Source of the DNA: Rhyacophila brunnea
Taxonomy: Eukaryota > Arthropoda > Insecta > Trichoptera > Rhyacophilidae
Length of the DNA: 64,000 nucleotides
Direction of reading: 5' to 3'
NCBI GenBank assembly: GCA_022495005.1
Contig: JAGYXB010001100.1
Location: forward strand, 868,001 to 932,000
Shown: piece by piece, positions 11,801 through 26,800 of the stretch
How positions within the stretch are numbered: the stretch's first letter is position 1
Layout of the letters: each line of letters begins with the position of its first letter
Notes under the pieces: model-generated
Told to the model about the DNA's origin: nothing
Databases searched by the model: none
What the model saw: the letters and a program-made list of their open reading frames with translations, nothing else
Position numbers and translations under genes: made by a program

Positions 11801-14800
11801 TACTTTACGCCAGTATTAATATATTCATATATTGTGACTACAATTATACTTTATGGAGTAAAGTAAACCTACCCTGTTCAATGGACTATTTTACCACAAT
11901 ATACATAAGTATTTTTTTTAAATTTAATGAAGGTTTTATACTTTAAAACCAATAGTTTTTATATGCTTCAATGCAGTATTTCCTAACTATGGTGTAAATA
12001 CCCATTATTGTATTTTTAGCATTTGGGGGGGGGGGGGGGCTGCTGAAACCAGGTGGAAGATTGCATCATTGCATATTGCGATGCTTGTGAGAAGAGTGCA
12101 TTAATTTCGTAGCATTAGTGTATCCGAATTATTCTACATTAAAATAAGTTAAACCCTTAATTCAAGATCAGGAAAACAGAAGAGTTACCATCAATATACT
12201 AGAGAATATTTGCAATTTGGTTTTGTTCCTTCTTCTATAAATCAACAATATTGCCAATGTGTTTACTCTGTCAATACGAATTTTCTGTCGAGATAAATGA
12301 CCATTTTTTGAAGAAACAACCTGACAAGATTAATAAAGATATATCGTACACTCGAAAAAAATTATTGACGAAAAGGCAAATATGTCGTAATTAAACTTTC
12401 ACAAGAGGTTCAGGAATCTTATTAAATATTTTTGTTTTCCTACCTATTCTAAAATTAAAAGTTTACTTCGTATCACGTAAGACAGATAAATAAATGTGCT
12501 GAAATCAATAATTTCAACGTCTTCAAGGGAATGTAGTCAATACTGTATAAGTTTTCCTAAAACTTCATGTCAAATGTCGATAGGTGACTGTTTAAAGTTT
12601 TAAACCCTTTAACTAATATGATAATAATCAATGTTAACGGTAAAGAAATATAATTGTCTATTATAACATAAATTATATAACTGACTAACCGCTATTGATA
12701 GTCCATTATCTCCAGTCATTCCTCGAGCTCCAGCGGCTCCTGGCGTTCCAGTATATCCCCTAGCTCCTGTCGCTCCTGGCAGTCCATGTTCACCTTGTTC
12801 TCCTTTGCTGCCTTTATCTGCGGGAGCTCCTTCAGGTCCGGGGGTACCAGGCGTACCTTGCCCTCCAACTTCACCAATAGGTCCTCTTGGGCCAGTAGTT
12901 CCGGGTCTGCCGTCTAATCCTTTAGGTCCCATCGGTCCAGGTGAACCGCGCGGTCCCTCACGTCCAGGTGGACCAGCGAATCCCTTTCCTCCTCCGGGCA
13001 TTCCACGAGGTCCACGCAAACCAACAGCACCGGCAGTTCCATCACGGCCCGGCTCTCCCTTAGGTCCGTCGAGACCTGGAAGACCCGGTAACCCTTCAGT
13101 ACCTAAATCACCCTTCTGACCGATAAAACCCATTGGACCTGCGTAGCCGTCTCTTCCCTAAAATAAAAATAAACAAACCATAGTTATGTTATGTTTAGGA
13201 TAATAATTTTTGTGTTAATTTTGAAGTTTAACGTGTATGGATAGCAAGATATTTCGTTGTTTATAGAAATCAATCAGGATCTATCTGCCAACTACTATTA
13301 GCGAATACTTTGTAAAATGACAAATAAGCTAAAAATCCTATTGACGATAGTCGATAATCGGAATAGTCAATCAACATCAACAATCAATAGTCTGAAACCA
13401 ATTTTTATATTAATATAATTATATTAAAAATTTGACCACAAAATGAAGCCAACAAAATTACCTTGTGTAATTTAACACATAAAACATTTATTGCACTTAC
13501 TCTAGGCCCTGGCGCTCCTGGAAGACCCTTCTCTCCCTTTCCTCCTGCCGTGCCAGTACTGCCGGTTTCGCCCATAATTCCTGGCTCACCCTTTTGTCCA
13601 TAAACACCAGTTTCACCTCGATCACCCTTCATACCTCTTTCTCCAGGGATACCTATGGCGATACCTTTAGAGCCTTCAAGACTAGGCGTTGAGCTAGGCC
13701 CTCTTGGACCCCTTTCTCCTTTGTCACCTCTGTCACCTTTAGGGCCTGGATATGAGTTACCGGCATAACCCTTGAAACCTTTGTCGCCTTTTTGTCCATC
13801 TGGACCCTGGAATAACAATTTATTTTGGTTAGCTATAATATTATGAGTGATTTTGAGTGGTCAAATAAAAATATATTGATAAATAATCTATTTTGTTTTC
13901 AGTTTTAATAAGTACAGTATCTAATAATTATATTCACAGTGGAATAAAATTAAGATTAGAATATTAAAATTTTGTCATATGAGTCCCAGTTTTGAATACT
14001 GCTACTAGGTCAATTTGACATGATGATTTTACAATAAATTTGGTTTGGAACCATCCCATGTATGAAATATATATGTATAACAAATGAATGACTACTAATC
14101 CTCGTAAAAAAACGTTTACATGACTTCCTCATTGTGTAACATAATATTCTGCTTGAATTGGAATCAAAACCATGTCTTTACAGTGGCAGGAAAGTACAAA
14201 ATAGAATGTTTGCCGTCGTTACGTTACTTACTATAGGACCAATATTTCCTTTAGACCCTTGGGCTCCTAAGAGACCTTCTGGACCTGGAGATCCTGGCTG
14301 TCCTTGGGAACCATCAAGACCTGGCTCTCCCTTTTGACCTTTGTCATGCAGACCGGTATACGCTGACTCTCCCTTATTACCCTTATCTCCAAGGCCTCCC
14401 GGATAACCACGTGGTCCTTGCATTCCTGGCAGTCCATCGATACCAGATGCACCCTGAAATAATTAAAACTTCATTAACATGTATATAAGACATAGAATAT
14501 AACAATAGGAGAGGTAGAAATTTCAGAATGCATGTTTCTGAAGCCGTAGGTGCGAATAAAGTCGAATCTCGCTCTTTGGTAAATAGAACTCACAATATTT
14601 ATTTTTTCAATACATCATCCAATTGTCCAGATTCTGTCCAATGTTTGTCTTATCTTCATCCCTTTTTTCCAACCCGATGATCATACCTACTATTAATATG
14701 CATGATAACAATACCCTCACATTATCAAATATGCTCAATGTCCAAAGTGTAGGTAGTCAACCTTTTTATGCCTACCGCCCACTTTTGTATCTCTGTTAGT

Positions 14801-17800
14801 AGTACAATTTTCTAACCGCCCACCGGTTCCACAGTAATTGTAATTTATAAATTAAGGAAGTCATTTTACTTTATAAAATTAAATACTGGATATCTGGCTC
14901 AATTTTTGTGAGGAACAAACGAAGGTCTCGTCTTTCGGAAATATTCAGACAGTTTCTTTCTTTGGTCGTAATATGATTAACAGCACTAAAGCCTGATTCC
15001 ACAAGATATAAGGTAAGGAAAGGTATCAATAAACTGAATACTGTTTTCCACATATTTAGTTTCATTTACGTAACGTGAACTAAACTTATGCGAGGGCGAT
15101 ACAAATAGTATATTTTCTGAAATTTAAATTGTCACGGGTAATTTTATGAAAATATAATGAAAATGTTTTTAAAACCCCTACCCGAGGCCGAACAATAAAA
15201 AAAAAGAAAATAAGTCAAAGTTGGCATTACTCACATCTGTTCCATTACAACCGTCAACACCGGGTATTCCTGGAGCGCCGGGTGGTCCTTCTATTCCATG
15301 AACTCCATTCATACCTGGGAAACCTGGCATACCGAGTTTACCTCTGTCACCTTTAGGTCCGCGTGGTCCTTGAAGTCCAGAGTCACCTTTCACACCCTTA
15401 GGCCCCGTGAGACCTTCGGGTCCCGGTCGCCCGGTTTCTCCCTTTACTCCAGTTTGTCCAGTAGGACCGGGATAACCCTGAAACCATAAAATGACGATTT
15501 CAACTGACAATAATGTATCTCTTTGTTTCCAGAATTCCAAGTGTTCAAGAAAACATATACCTACAATAACCATACGTCCAGCGCTCGAAATGGAAAAGTT
15601 TACGAACCGGAGCGCTCGACAAATTTTCTGAAGATATTTACATAGTCATCAAATCGTGTGTATTTTATAAAAATGAGTGTGTCAGATTTTCTATTCTATG
15701 GCCTATCTAGCTCAGACGGTCAACATATTTTTTCCACGAGACGGAGCGATAGTTTTACAAATTTCACGTGCCGGAACGGCGCTCCGGTGCTTTTCGTTCC
15801 ATTTCGAGCCCTTCATACGTCCTATATTATAGAAGAGTTTTTAATTTGTTTATTAAAGTATTGCTTAGAAATTGTGTATAAACAACTTCACGCTGGAGAA
15901 AAAACCATAAATGCGATATATTTGATTACAAATATTTACAAAAAAAATGCACATATATTTCACCTAAGTATATGTCTATTATGTCTTCTATGTTATTTGT
16001 TTTTTAGTATTGATATATTTTGCTTGTGCCAGAAGGAAAATGACATTTAAATCGATTTTTCGATTTTCAAGTTGTCATTTTATATTTTTAGATGTTCAAT
16101 TTTATTGTCTACTTGTGAATGAATAAACGTCACAATTAAATGGCTTTAAAAGAGTTATTATTATTAACTGTTTATTCATGAACCTTTCTTAGATTTTTTT
16201 CCCAAGCCAATTCATAAAAACACTTTTAAAAAAATAGCTTTCTCGAAATAGAAAAGTTTACGAACCGGAGCGCTCGAAAATTTTCTGAGGATATTAACAT
16301 GGTTATCAAATTTTATGTGTATTTTATAAACCTAAGTATGCTAGATTTTTTGTTACATGGCATATCTAGCTCAGACGGTCAAATTATTTTATCCAGGAGA
16401 CGGAGCGATAACTTTACAGATTTCACGAACCAGAACGGCGCTCCGGTGCGATCCAATCCATTTCGAGCCCTGCTTTAGATGTTATTAATTTATTGTACAT
16501 ATACGTTTTCATTTTGAAAAAATCAATTACAATAAATTGTATTCGGAAATATGTACGTATGCAGTCCAGAAATCCAACATATTAAATCCACGGGATTTCT
16601 AATTAGGTAGGTACTCTAAGTACTCACCCTTTGGCCCTTTTCCGCGAAGCATTTCGGTATACAGCATCCTGGACCCGTGCAGTTTCTGGTAGGCTGGCCA
16701 TATGTGGGGTTAGCATCTACAATGTCATAACTCTCTAATTTCGCGGGAATATCGGGACGTCCGTAGCGTCCTGACCGTGTGACGTTTCTTCCTCCTGCAG
16801 AAGTCGACCATGTGTCCCAAGATTGCTGCAAATAAACAATTAAAAATATATATCAATAATCAAAATTTTATTTACAATACTCAAAAGATTCTTTTATTTT
16901 TTCGGTAGTAGGTATTAATTAATATACATAATTTTGAAAACACTTCTGAGAAAATATATTATAATACAATAGAAAAAAATCTGCATCTCTCGGGTATCGC
17001 GCCCACGCACATAGACCACTATACTAAAGGAGTCATACTTTTTTTATGATTTTACCGAGGCTTTCACTGCTACTCGCTGTCATATCGCCTCTTCTCTTCT
17101 AGAAGGTCTCCGCCGATCAGGTCCTCACTCCAATTCTGTTAAAGAACTTTACAATTTTGCCAAGTTCTTCCGTCTTACCCACCGCCAGAGCACCTTTCAA
17201 CTCGTCGACATTCTCAAAGATATCCGCAATTCGTAGCTGTACTCTGTGTCGTTCATATTTAGAACATTTTACTGCTGTATGTACAATGTCCTCCAAAACA
17301 TCAAATTCATCGCAGAGCTGCGAATCGCTTCTTCCCACGAGGACATCAAATCTTTCACCCATTGTGTGCCCTGTTCTTAGCCTGAGTATCAGCGTAAGCT
17401 CATTCCTCTCCAAATGAGACTCTACAAACCAGGGCTTACTCCATTTCCCCCTATATGTTAATCGTGTCCATTTTTTGAATAATATAATGCCTAATTCTTG
17501 TCAAATTTGGGATCATAAAGATTATAAAATATATTTTTTTATCGTAAATATGTAACTATATAATGTTAACATTAATTTTACTAATGGTTTTGTAAATGCG
17601 TTTAAAAATTAATAAATCTCAACACCACTGCACATGGATGTACTGAAATATGACTTTATTCTAAAACATTGGAGCGAGAGGTTTAAAAGAATACTATTTT
17701 ATGTAATAAAAATACTTTATGCAGTCATAAATTGTTTAAAATAAATATAAAGGATAATAAGGCTTCAAAATTATAGAAATAGATTATCTACAACGTTTAA

Positions 17801-20800
17801 GGGATGCCCAGGGTTGTGCTCTGAAAATAGCATAAAAGCTCCATTTTGACCTACGCTGAGCATGTGGGCCCTTAAGGGTGGCATTTTACCTCGGGACATC
17901 ATTGACGAACAGCGCAGAACATTATCGATAGTTTCTTTTATTGTGTTAATTGTCTGTGTTAAGTTTTTTGCTAAGGGATATCTTTACCCATCAACCCCAT
18001 CTGCTTTTGATGATAATGGTTAATGCATTCGAATATTGCAGTTGAATATAAGCGGAAACCAATAATTGCTATACGATCTCTTTATACAAGACCTTTTTTT
18101 AATAATGTTATATCAACGAGTATTTACAGCTTGGCAATGGAAGGGATGGGTAAAATCTCAACTGTATTTTTTATCGAAGATTTTAATATGTCCATAATAA
18201 TTAAGTATTGTTGTCACCAATATTTAGTCTAAAATGAATAGGATTCAAAAACACGTATTTTGCTACCTGGGGGAAGGTGTTGACTGTTAAGGTGAAGCCT
18301 TTACTGAGCCGTTTTTAAAGAGACACCTAGCGGAAAATACGAAGCTTGCAATTTGAGATTTTTTTTTTGATAATTTGCAAATTCAACTGTATTAATTAAT
18401 AAATATGTACCTATCTGAAAACATTAAAAAGAAAAATATTTTTTATTTTAAGTCAAAGATAAACTACTGACAATTGTAAAAAATGTGAATTTGTTGAATC
18501 GGACCGGATCTTATTATTAAATATATTTTATAGTCATATTTATTATTAAAATTTAGTTTAATAAGTTTTCTGAGCATCGCCAAAGAGATTTTTGACTAAT
18601 TCATAGTTTTAATATTTTTTCTATATTCTTATATGTTTTCAGATACATATATATTAATTAATACAGTTGAAATTGTAAATTATCAAAAAAAATCTCAAAT
18701 TGCAAGCTTCGTATTTTTCCGCTAGGTGCCTCTTTAAAAAAGGCTCAGTAAAGGCTTCACCTTAAGTAATTAATCCAAATATCTTTTTTATTTCTCTTAC
18801 ATACAACACTGGAGGATATTTCAAATTCCGTCTGTATATTGAAGTAATATGACAATCTTTATCTACTATATTTGATTCATAGAGGTGTCTGCATAACACC
18901 AAATTTTGTTGTTTATACTTTTAATATATTCGTTTATATTATAATCATTGAATGGTAACCTCACAAATAACACATGTGGCTAGGATGCACTGAATGCATT
19001 TCGATTTGAGTATATTGTTGGTGCAACACTGCACTGGTGCAATTCTACAGTGCACTTTTTTTACGTGTGTGTTTTAAAGTTCTCGTAAAGCAGCCTGTGG
19101 CTTGATGGATAACATTATTTTATCAAGTCAATGATTCCAGAATCAAAAGGGCAGACTTATAGTAACTAACTTATAAGTTCATCAATGGCCGTATTCCATT
19201 TTAAGTTGGAAATATTAATTCGTATTTTATGAGTAGCTACTAGGTTAACATTCAAATAGTATTTATTGAATAAATAAATTTTATTTACATCAAAGCAGAG
19301 ATTGTTGTAACAAAATGATAAGAAACATTCTAATAATCTAATAATCAGTGATTTCCAACCGGGTTCTGCAAGAATTTGAAAAATCTTACAAACAAAAGAA
19401 ATACTTCTTAAAGTCTAAGAAACAGTCTTAACACCATTTTGGTAATACCTAAAGAAAATGTTCAGTATGAATTAGATTTGATGATTTGAAATGAAATATT
19501 TGAAATTCGGAAGTAAACATTTTAGGCCGGAGGAGTTAAATAAATAAAGATATTTCTCGAAATGTCGAAAAATCAATAAACTCGTTTCGAATTCTCGAGA
19601 AAAAAGATTTTTTAATTTGGGAATTATTCTTGAATCTCGAAAAATTAAAAAAGTTTAGATATCAAAAGCTATTTAGTTTAGCTATCTAGACATCAGAGAA
19701 AACATGTGTTCTTTAAAATCTCTAATTACCTTTCATTTATTGTTAAGTATTGAAAGTGTCATGGGTCATCACATGGATTGTTGAGATAATGAGAAAATAC
19801 TGCCTTACAATTAAAAAATATGAGCAATAGAATGCAACAAACGTTTAGCACATGTTTAAAAAAATAGTAATTATGATAATAACACAAATTAAGAGCTGAT
19901 TGGCCTCGTACAAGATGGAGAGATAGTTGGGATTTGAATTTAAATATCATGGGCATCCGAAACCCAGTGGAAGTAGGTGTTGGAGGAGGCTAAGAGGAGG
20001 GTTGTAATATATTATTTACGCATATTAGATTCAAATGCTACAGTATCGAGTAGATGATTTGTTGAGTTAAGCTGAGCTAAGTTGATTTGCCACCCCGCTA
20101 TACTATATTTATAAAAAAAAGAAGAAATTTCGGAACAGATATAACTTATAAGTAAGTATTCATGGAGCTGATGCCTAAATCAGGAAAGCTAAAAGATATA
20201 TGGATATTTTTAGGCATACATATCATACAAGACGTGACTATCGATTTGAGAAGCACTGGCTCACTGAAGCATCATCTTCTGCCGTAGCTTTTTAGCGCCT
20301 GTTCGTTAACTCTTTCACTGCATTTAGACGCCGGGGGTAAACAAACTTTAACGCGATATGCTATTGTAAACGAATAGTGATCGAGTTTACACGGTCAGTA
20401 TTTCCAATATGCGGTCAATAATATCATTGAATGATCAATAATTTTATTAAATCGTCGATAATTTTATCTAATGGTCAATAATTTCAATAAATGATAGGCT
20501 CTTTTAAAAATCTATAAAAATACGAAAGATTTTATGTACTACTTACAATAATATACTTTACCACAATCTGTAGGTATATAGAATATTGAATTTTTTACTG
20601 ATTGATAAAGGAAATTATACTGAATCTGAAATAAATAGGTACCTACATCAGTTTTATATATATTTTGTTAATCTCACCACTTAAATGAATTTTATACTAA
20701 TAATATCAAATTAAGGTTGTAATCAACATTGCATTGTGCTTTTTTACCCTGTTTGACATATTCCTCGTTCTTCTTAGATTCTCGATTAGAAGGATGGAAG

Positions 20801-23800
20801 GATCAATGGGTCTATTCTATATTTATCGACCGCTAAAGTGATAAATATTATCAAACTTAGGGTAGGTTTGTATCAAAGTATTTGCACTTATTGCACCTCT
20901 CTTGCTGCTGTTAAAATATAGCACTTATTGCAACAATTTACAACCAACGTATTGTAATTTGACGGTGATCTGACAATAGTATCTATCTGACATATAGTCA
21001 ATTTTTCAGGGGGTACAAAAAACTGTTTTTGTCTGTATCAGTATTAATTTTATTTTTCAAGTGAAATGATTTAATATTAGTAAGTACTAAAACAGTGATT
21101 TAAAGAAGATGTATGGAAATTGTAATATCATATAATAAAAGAAATCAAGCAGGTAGATAATATTTCTATTTAGTTTATTGTCAGATAGACACTATTTTCC
21201 ACGTTAAATTTGAGTATTTTAGGATTTTTTTCGTAAAACAATAATATTTCCATTTGATCCATCACCAAATTTTGTACAAATACCTAGAATTGGCCAAAAC
21301 TGCAGATAGATACTATTGTCAGATCAACGACGATATTGTTACAATAAGTTACTTTGACACAAACCTACCCTAAGTTCGATAATATTTATCACTTTATCAC
21401 TTTAGCAGTAGATAAGTACAGAATAGACCCACAAGAATGGCTAACTGATGAAAACTTTTCTAACCTACACTATGCCTCAAGCGGCATAATATGAAAACTT
21501 TAAATTATTACATTTCATCGATTATTAATAATCAATTCGTAACTAAAATTATTAAAAAGATTATTCTTACACTATAAAATAAACTTTGATTAAAATAAAA
21601 TAATTGTTCATCTTGTGTATTATACTTAATATATTATTTTATGGTCATTTTTATTATTAACATGTAGTTCAATAACATCTTACGAATGCTGTCGGGCAAT
21701 TTTTATAAATTTTAGTTTTTTTTGTTAAATTTAAAAAAATATATCGATTTTTCTAGAGACCAATAAAATATAATTTAAAATGATTTTTGTTTATTTATGT
21801 GTACTACTTTTGGAGAGTGCACATAGTGCCCGAAGATGCCGAAAGGCGAAACCCGGGTTACAAAAAATGACTCAAATAGTTACTCAAATAAAAACTAAAA
21901 TCCATTAGAATTTAAATTCAAAATCCATCAAGTACCTTCGGTGGATAGTATTAATATTATTAAATAACAGTTTTCTTCTAAAGGCATTACTTTCACCCTT
22001 AAGAGCATCATTAAGATAGATCTATGTACGATCATTAAGATAGATCTATCTATGTCCACACGTGTATGAATGGTTGAAAATTAAAACCATTACTATAATA
22101 TAACTTGTTGTCTATCCCTTAACGTATAGGTCTTATGAGCTTGTCATCGTGACGTGATGTATGCTGCGTTTAAAAATGCATTTTTGTATTAACGGAACGT
22201 AAAGTGTTAAGCGTTTGGTGGCAATTAGGGTACAACCAATAAGAAACAGAACCCAGTGACATAGAAGAAACACTATTTGTGGAGATAGTCTAATTTTTAT
22301 TTCTTATTATAGACATATCTATATCCTAGATTCTAGAAGACACTGGTTGGTAATGGCGTGCGCCGGAGTGGCACATAATCTTATTATTACTCCAGTCAAA
22401 AAGATCTCCTAAAATTTGATTACTAAATGAGAAGAAGCTAATCAGTCAATTTGAAAGTTAATATTACACATTAAAATATTCATAAATCATTTTTACATGT
22501 TTTATATGTCAGTTTAAAATGTCTTAACAGACAAAAAGGTATCAATATATTAAATAATAGATATGTACAATGTCATATTCCATTTGAGTTTATTTTTGTG
22601 ACCCGAGTTTCGCCTTTCGGCATTTTCTGGCATTATGTGCACTCACCAATGGTAAATGCAAACCTGGTATAGAATACAGCTATTTTTTGTTTATATTATA
22701 ATATACTTACATAATTTTAAAAACACTTCTGAGAAAATATATTATAAACCAATAGAAAAGATCTTTTTTTTGAAAAAAGTAAGATAGGATTCGACCTTGC
22801 ATATCTCGGGTATCGCGCCCATGCACATAGACTACTATGCTACAGGCATCATATTTAATTGCGACAAATTTTAACTAATGACTTTTTAATATTCTCTGAA
22901 GTGTTTTTCAAATTGAGCTATTATTGGCGATCGGCTTTTGTATTTTAAATCAAATGTTACATTCTTAAATCTTATGAATTATTTGTTGAATAAAAAAAAT
23001 AGTTTATAATTATAATAAATTAATACAATAAAGAAACGTGAAAATCTCATAACTTGGTTTGGACCCCCCCAGGAAATAAAGGAAAAAAACCTCATAACAG
23101 TTACTTTGTATTAACAGATTTTTTTGGGAAAAATGAATGTCAGCTTTTCATTCAATCAATTTAGTCCTTGATTTCTAACTCGATCAACCTCACATTAGAA
23201 AACATATATATATATATATAAGTATACCTATATATTTTTTCCATCCGCGTGATCTTAGGCCGTGATCCACAGCTTAACAAACGGGTGCTCTAATAACTAC
23301 GTCACCGTGGGTGCGTATATTAAGTATATAATTGCCCATTTGCTGACCTTGTTATAAGAGATGTCAGCCATGTTTATTATTTTTTTTCGTCTGTGGTCAA
23401 AAACAAACAATGCATTGGTGCACCACAAAAGTCAAAAACGTGACGCGGGAAGTGACCAATGACCATCAACGAAAACCAGTTTTGTGCTTTCGCCGCACGA
23501 GCTTTTTGCCACTAGGCCGCGAAAGCTCCGCACCTGATTTTATCTCGTCGATCAGAGATGCTGCTTCTGTTAGGAAAACGATATATAAGCGGATTTTAAT
23601 ATCAAAGATGTCATTTTTACTCTGACAACAAATACTGAATAAAGCAACTGAGTAAGAACGTAATTAAATATTTTTTATGAGTAGGTATTATGTTTTTAAA
23701 GCTGTTAGTTTCAAAGTCGGTAACCTCAATTTTCCACACATTTTGAGGTAATCGCAAAAAAATAATAAGCACGTTTAAGAATGCAAACAAATAGAGTGCA

Positions 23801-26800
23801 GAAGAACAGGCAGGCTGGATATGAAATTCTAATGGTTTCCGTATACATAGGATAGGTTAACAACGCTTGAAATGGAAAATTTTACGAATCGGAACGCTCG
23901 ATAATTTTCCGTAAATATTAACGTATAACGTATCTAATGTTATGTATAACTATATAAACATAAGTGTGTAAGATTATTTTTAAGACTTACCTAGTTCAGA
24001 TAGTAAAGAATGTCAGTGCCGCAGGCGAAAAACGAGATTTACCAAACTTCATCGATATATTATTAACCATGAGTCCGACAAGTTTCGTATTAAACATTAA
24101 AAAAATTAACTCAAACCCGAATGTGCTCTACTTTTTTAAAGATCTAGTATGTATGTATATATAGTAGTTATATATTTCTCTGAGATGTCTTAAAATTATC
24201 TATGTTCAATAAAGAATATTAGATTCTCAAGTCGTGTGATTTATTCGTTGAATAAAAAAATAGTTTATTATACATGTAATGCAAAATAAAATGCATTTAA
24301 CATCATTAAAATGAATAAAAATAATGTTTGAAGTTAAATGTAAAAATGATGGCTGATGAATATAAACTATTTGCAACCAACCTCCGGTTTATATTGCTGT
24401 TTGTATCAGACGGAGCTGGATTTGATATTTTATGAATATACATACAATAAAAAAGTAGCTACTTATAGAATTAGAATGAAGAAAAATATAAAATAATTAA
24501 AATTTGAGGTTACTGACTTTGAAATTAATAATCTCATTTTAACTGAGGGTGGCAATTTTTCGCTCAATGGCTGCCGTATGCGCCGCGGCGGCCTTGAATA
24601 AGATGTCACAATGATAATTTAAAATATTAGATTTTTAACAGATATGTAGGAAAGTACATAATATAGCTATATAAAAAAAATATAATAAAATACTTACGGC
24701 TTGTGCTCCCACTATGAATATCAAAAATATTAACGCGAATCTGGAAAAAAGAAGAAAAAACATTGTTTAGTAGTTAGTCGTATAATAATATTTTCATTAA
24801 AACCGGAGTATCAGAGTATGTAGGTACTTAAATACTTTTAACAAATGAAGTGAATACTTTTTAATAATACAGTAGGTACCTTCTGCATAGATTTGGATTT
24901 ACCATATGAATAAAGCGGTTTCAACCCAAGGCCTCCGAATTGGTTTCAAATTTTTTTTTTTTTTTTTTACATACTGTAAACATAACAAATTATAAATTTA
25001 AGACGTTCACGACATGAAATTTAAAAACAAAGAAATAGTATTAAACAGTGTAAAGAAAAAATAAATAGGTATATGCAGTATCACAAAAACAAAATGAAAA
25101 GTAAAGTAAAAGGTACAGAAATTATAAAAAATATAATAACATTATAAAGTATCAAATCACACCGAATGAGCTAATTGGACCCTACTTTAAGCATTTATAA
25201 AACAACGCCTACCTATACTCATCCTCACGCAGGTGGAATATATCAACACCCGAATTGATTTGGTTAATATCAGGTTAGTTCTTCTCCTTGGGAGAACAAA
25301 CAACTGATGCTCCTGATTTATAAGATGGTTGGGGCCCCGGAGGCCGAAATTTTTTTTTTAATAATGCTAATAACAGTGAAACACATTTGTGGGTGACTCA
25401 AATAATATAGGTACCTACTCCTATTAAAGATATCTCGTATTGCATTTCAGTAAAGTTGATCTTTTTTGCAACTTGTGTAATAAAAATTAAGATGAAGCAA
25501 ATATATTAAAATAGTTTGCAATTATCAGACCGAGAAGTAAATATATATTGAAGAATAATATACAATGTTTTAATATTATATTAGCCCTGGGCCACATAAA
25601 ATGTAAATTCGGCCCTGCTTCTGTATTATCTTTATTTAAAATGTAAGGATTTATTTCAAACTGGAATTGTTGATTATTATCAAATAAAACAAAATTTGTT
25701 AATGGATTTATAAATGAAAAATAATAATTATGTCTGCCGTAAGCTCCTTCCGCTCTCACGATGGCCGCGCGGCTAAAGCGTCGGCTTATAGCGTCGTGGG
25801 TCCCAGGTTCGAATCCTGGATCTGACAAGTACACAAATTATTTTTCAATTTGTGTATGAGTCAGAGTATAGACCTAATAGGTTGAGCAAGTGGCTGACAT
25901 CCATTTATTGTAAAAACAAAATCTATTAATACAAACCTCCACTCTGTGGAGGCCCATATGATCTTATTAGGATCGGACATGGTCGAAAAAAGAACAAAAA
26001 ACATAGTGTAACCATCGTCGTCTAGGTTTCCCGATCTTATTTTTGTCTTCCGGTTTATTAAGAGCAGCTACTTCGGCGATAGGGTGTCTTCCTTTCTTGA
26101 GACATCACTGTACATACATCGTGGGTAGTTTGTGTTTGTAGCTTTTTCATCACGTGCCATCTCCTAAGAAGCTTAGCAATATCTTCATTTCAAACATATT
26201 ATACTCTCTCACATATTTTTTAACATGGTACAGCTTGACTATCCATAGGAAAATATGGGAGTGATGAATAATTATAATACCTACCTAACAACAATTTTAC
26301 TTCCCATATATTGATTAGTTTAATCGATTTTCCATATATCGTAGATATAGTTCTCACACGTTAACATAATTAAAATAACAGTGGTTTTTATGCATTCGGC
26401 AAGATAATTAAAGAAATGACCTTGCCTTATAAAGTATAATAAGCTGTTCAATATATTGTAATAATAATATTTTGAGAAATTGGAAATCATTGATAAAAAT
26501 TCCATCCCTACCATGTTAGTCTTGATGGGGAAACCGGTTAAGCCGCAGACCACGTGTAAATATTATGTATATTACAGATTTCGTAAATGTATAATTTAGC
26601 ACGTTATCCCGGTGTGACATTTTGACCTGACTTCCCCTCAATGACAACAGAAAATCGTTAAAAATGTTGAATTAGGGCAAAACACGCCAATGTTTTGAAA
26701 ATTTTATCGTTTTACACTCGATAAGAGTAAAAATATAAATTAAGATCATGGGTCACGGTATCTCATCTAATTAAATTTTAATGTAATCATACGCAGTCTT

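Larger units (their letters stand above)
16826..24697 (-). other. collagen IV intron 2
   Basis: 7,872 bp between the signal-peptide exon and the 7S exon. It holds SINE, LINE and MITE relics listed separately. Stretches such as 17460-18280, 18770-20800 and 21870-22590 are AT-rich with no recognisable content, apart from a hAT-like terminus CAGTGATTTCCAACC at 19346 that has no partner. Confidence 0.75.

Noticed and set aside
25758..25830. Possible tRNA genes with A and B boxes (also at 35631 and 60781)
   Set aside because: Each is the head or middle part of a repeated unit with a long common body, so they are SINE segments.
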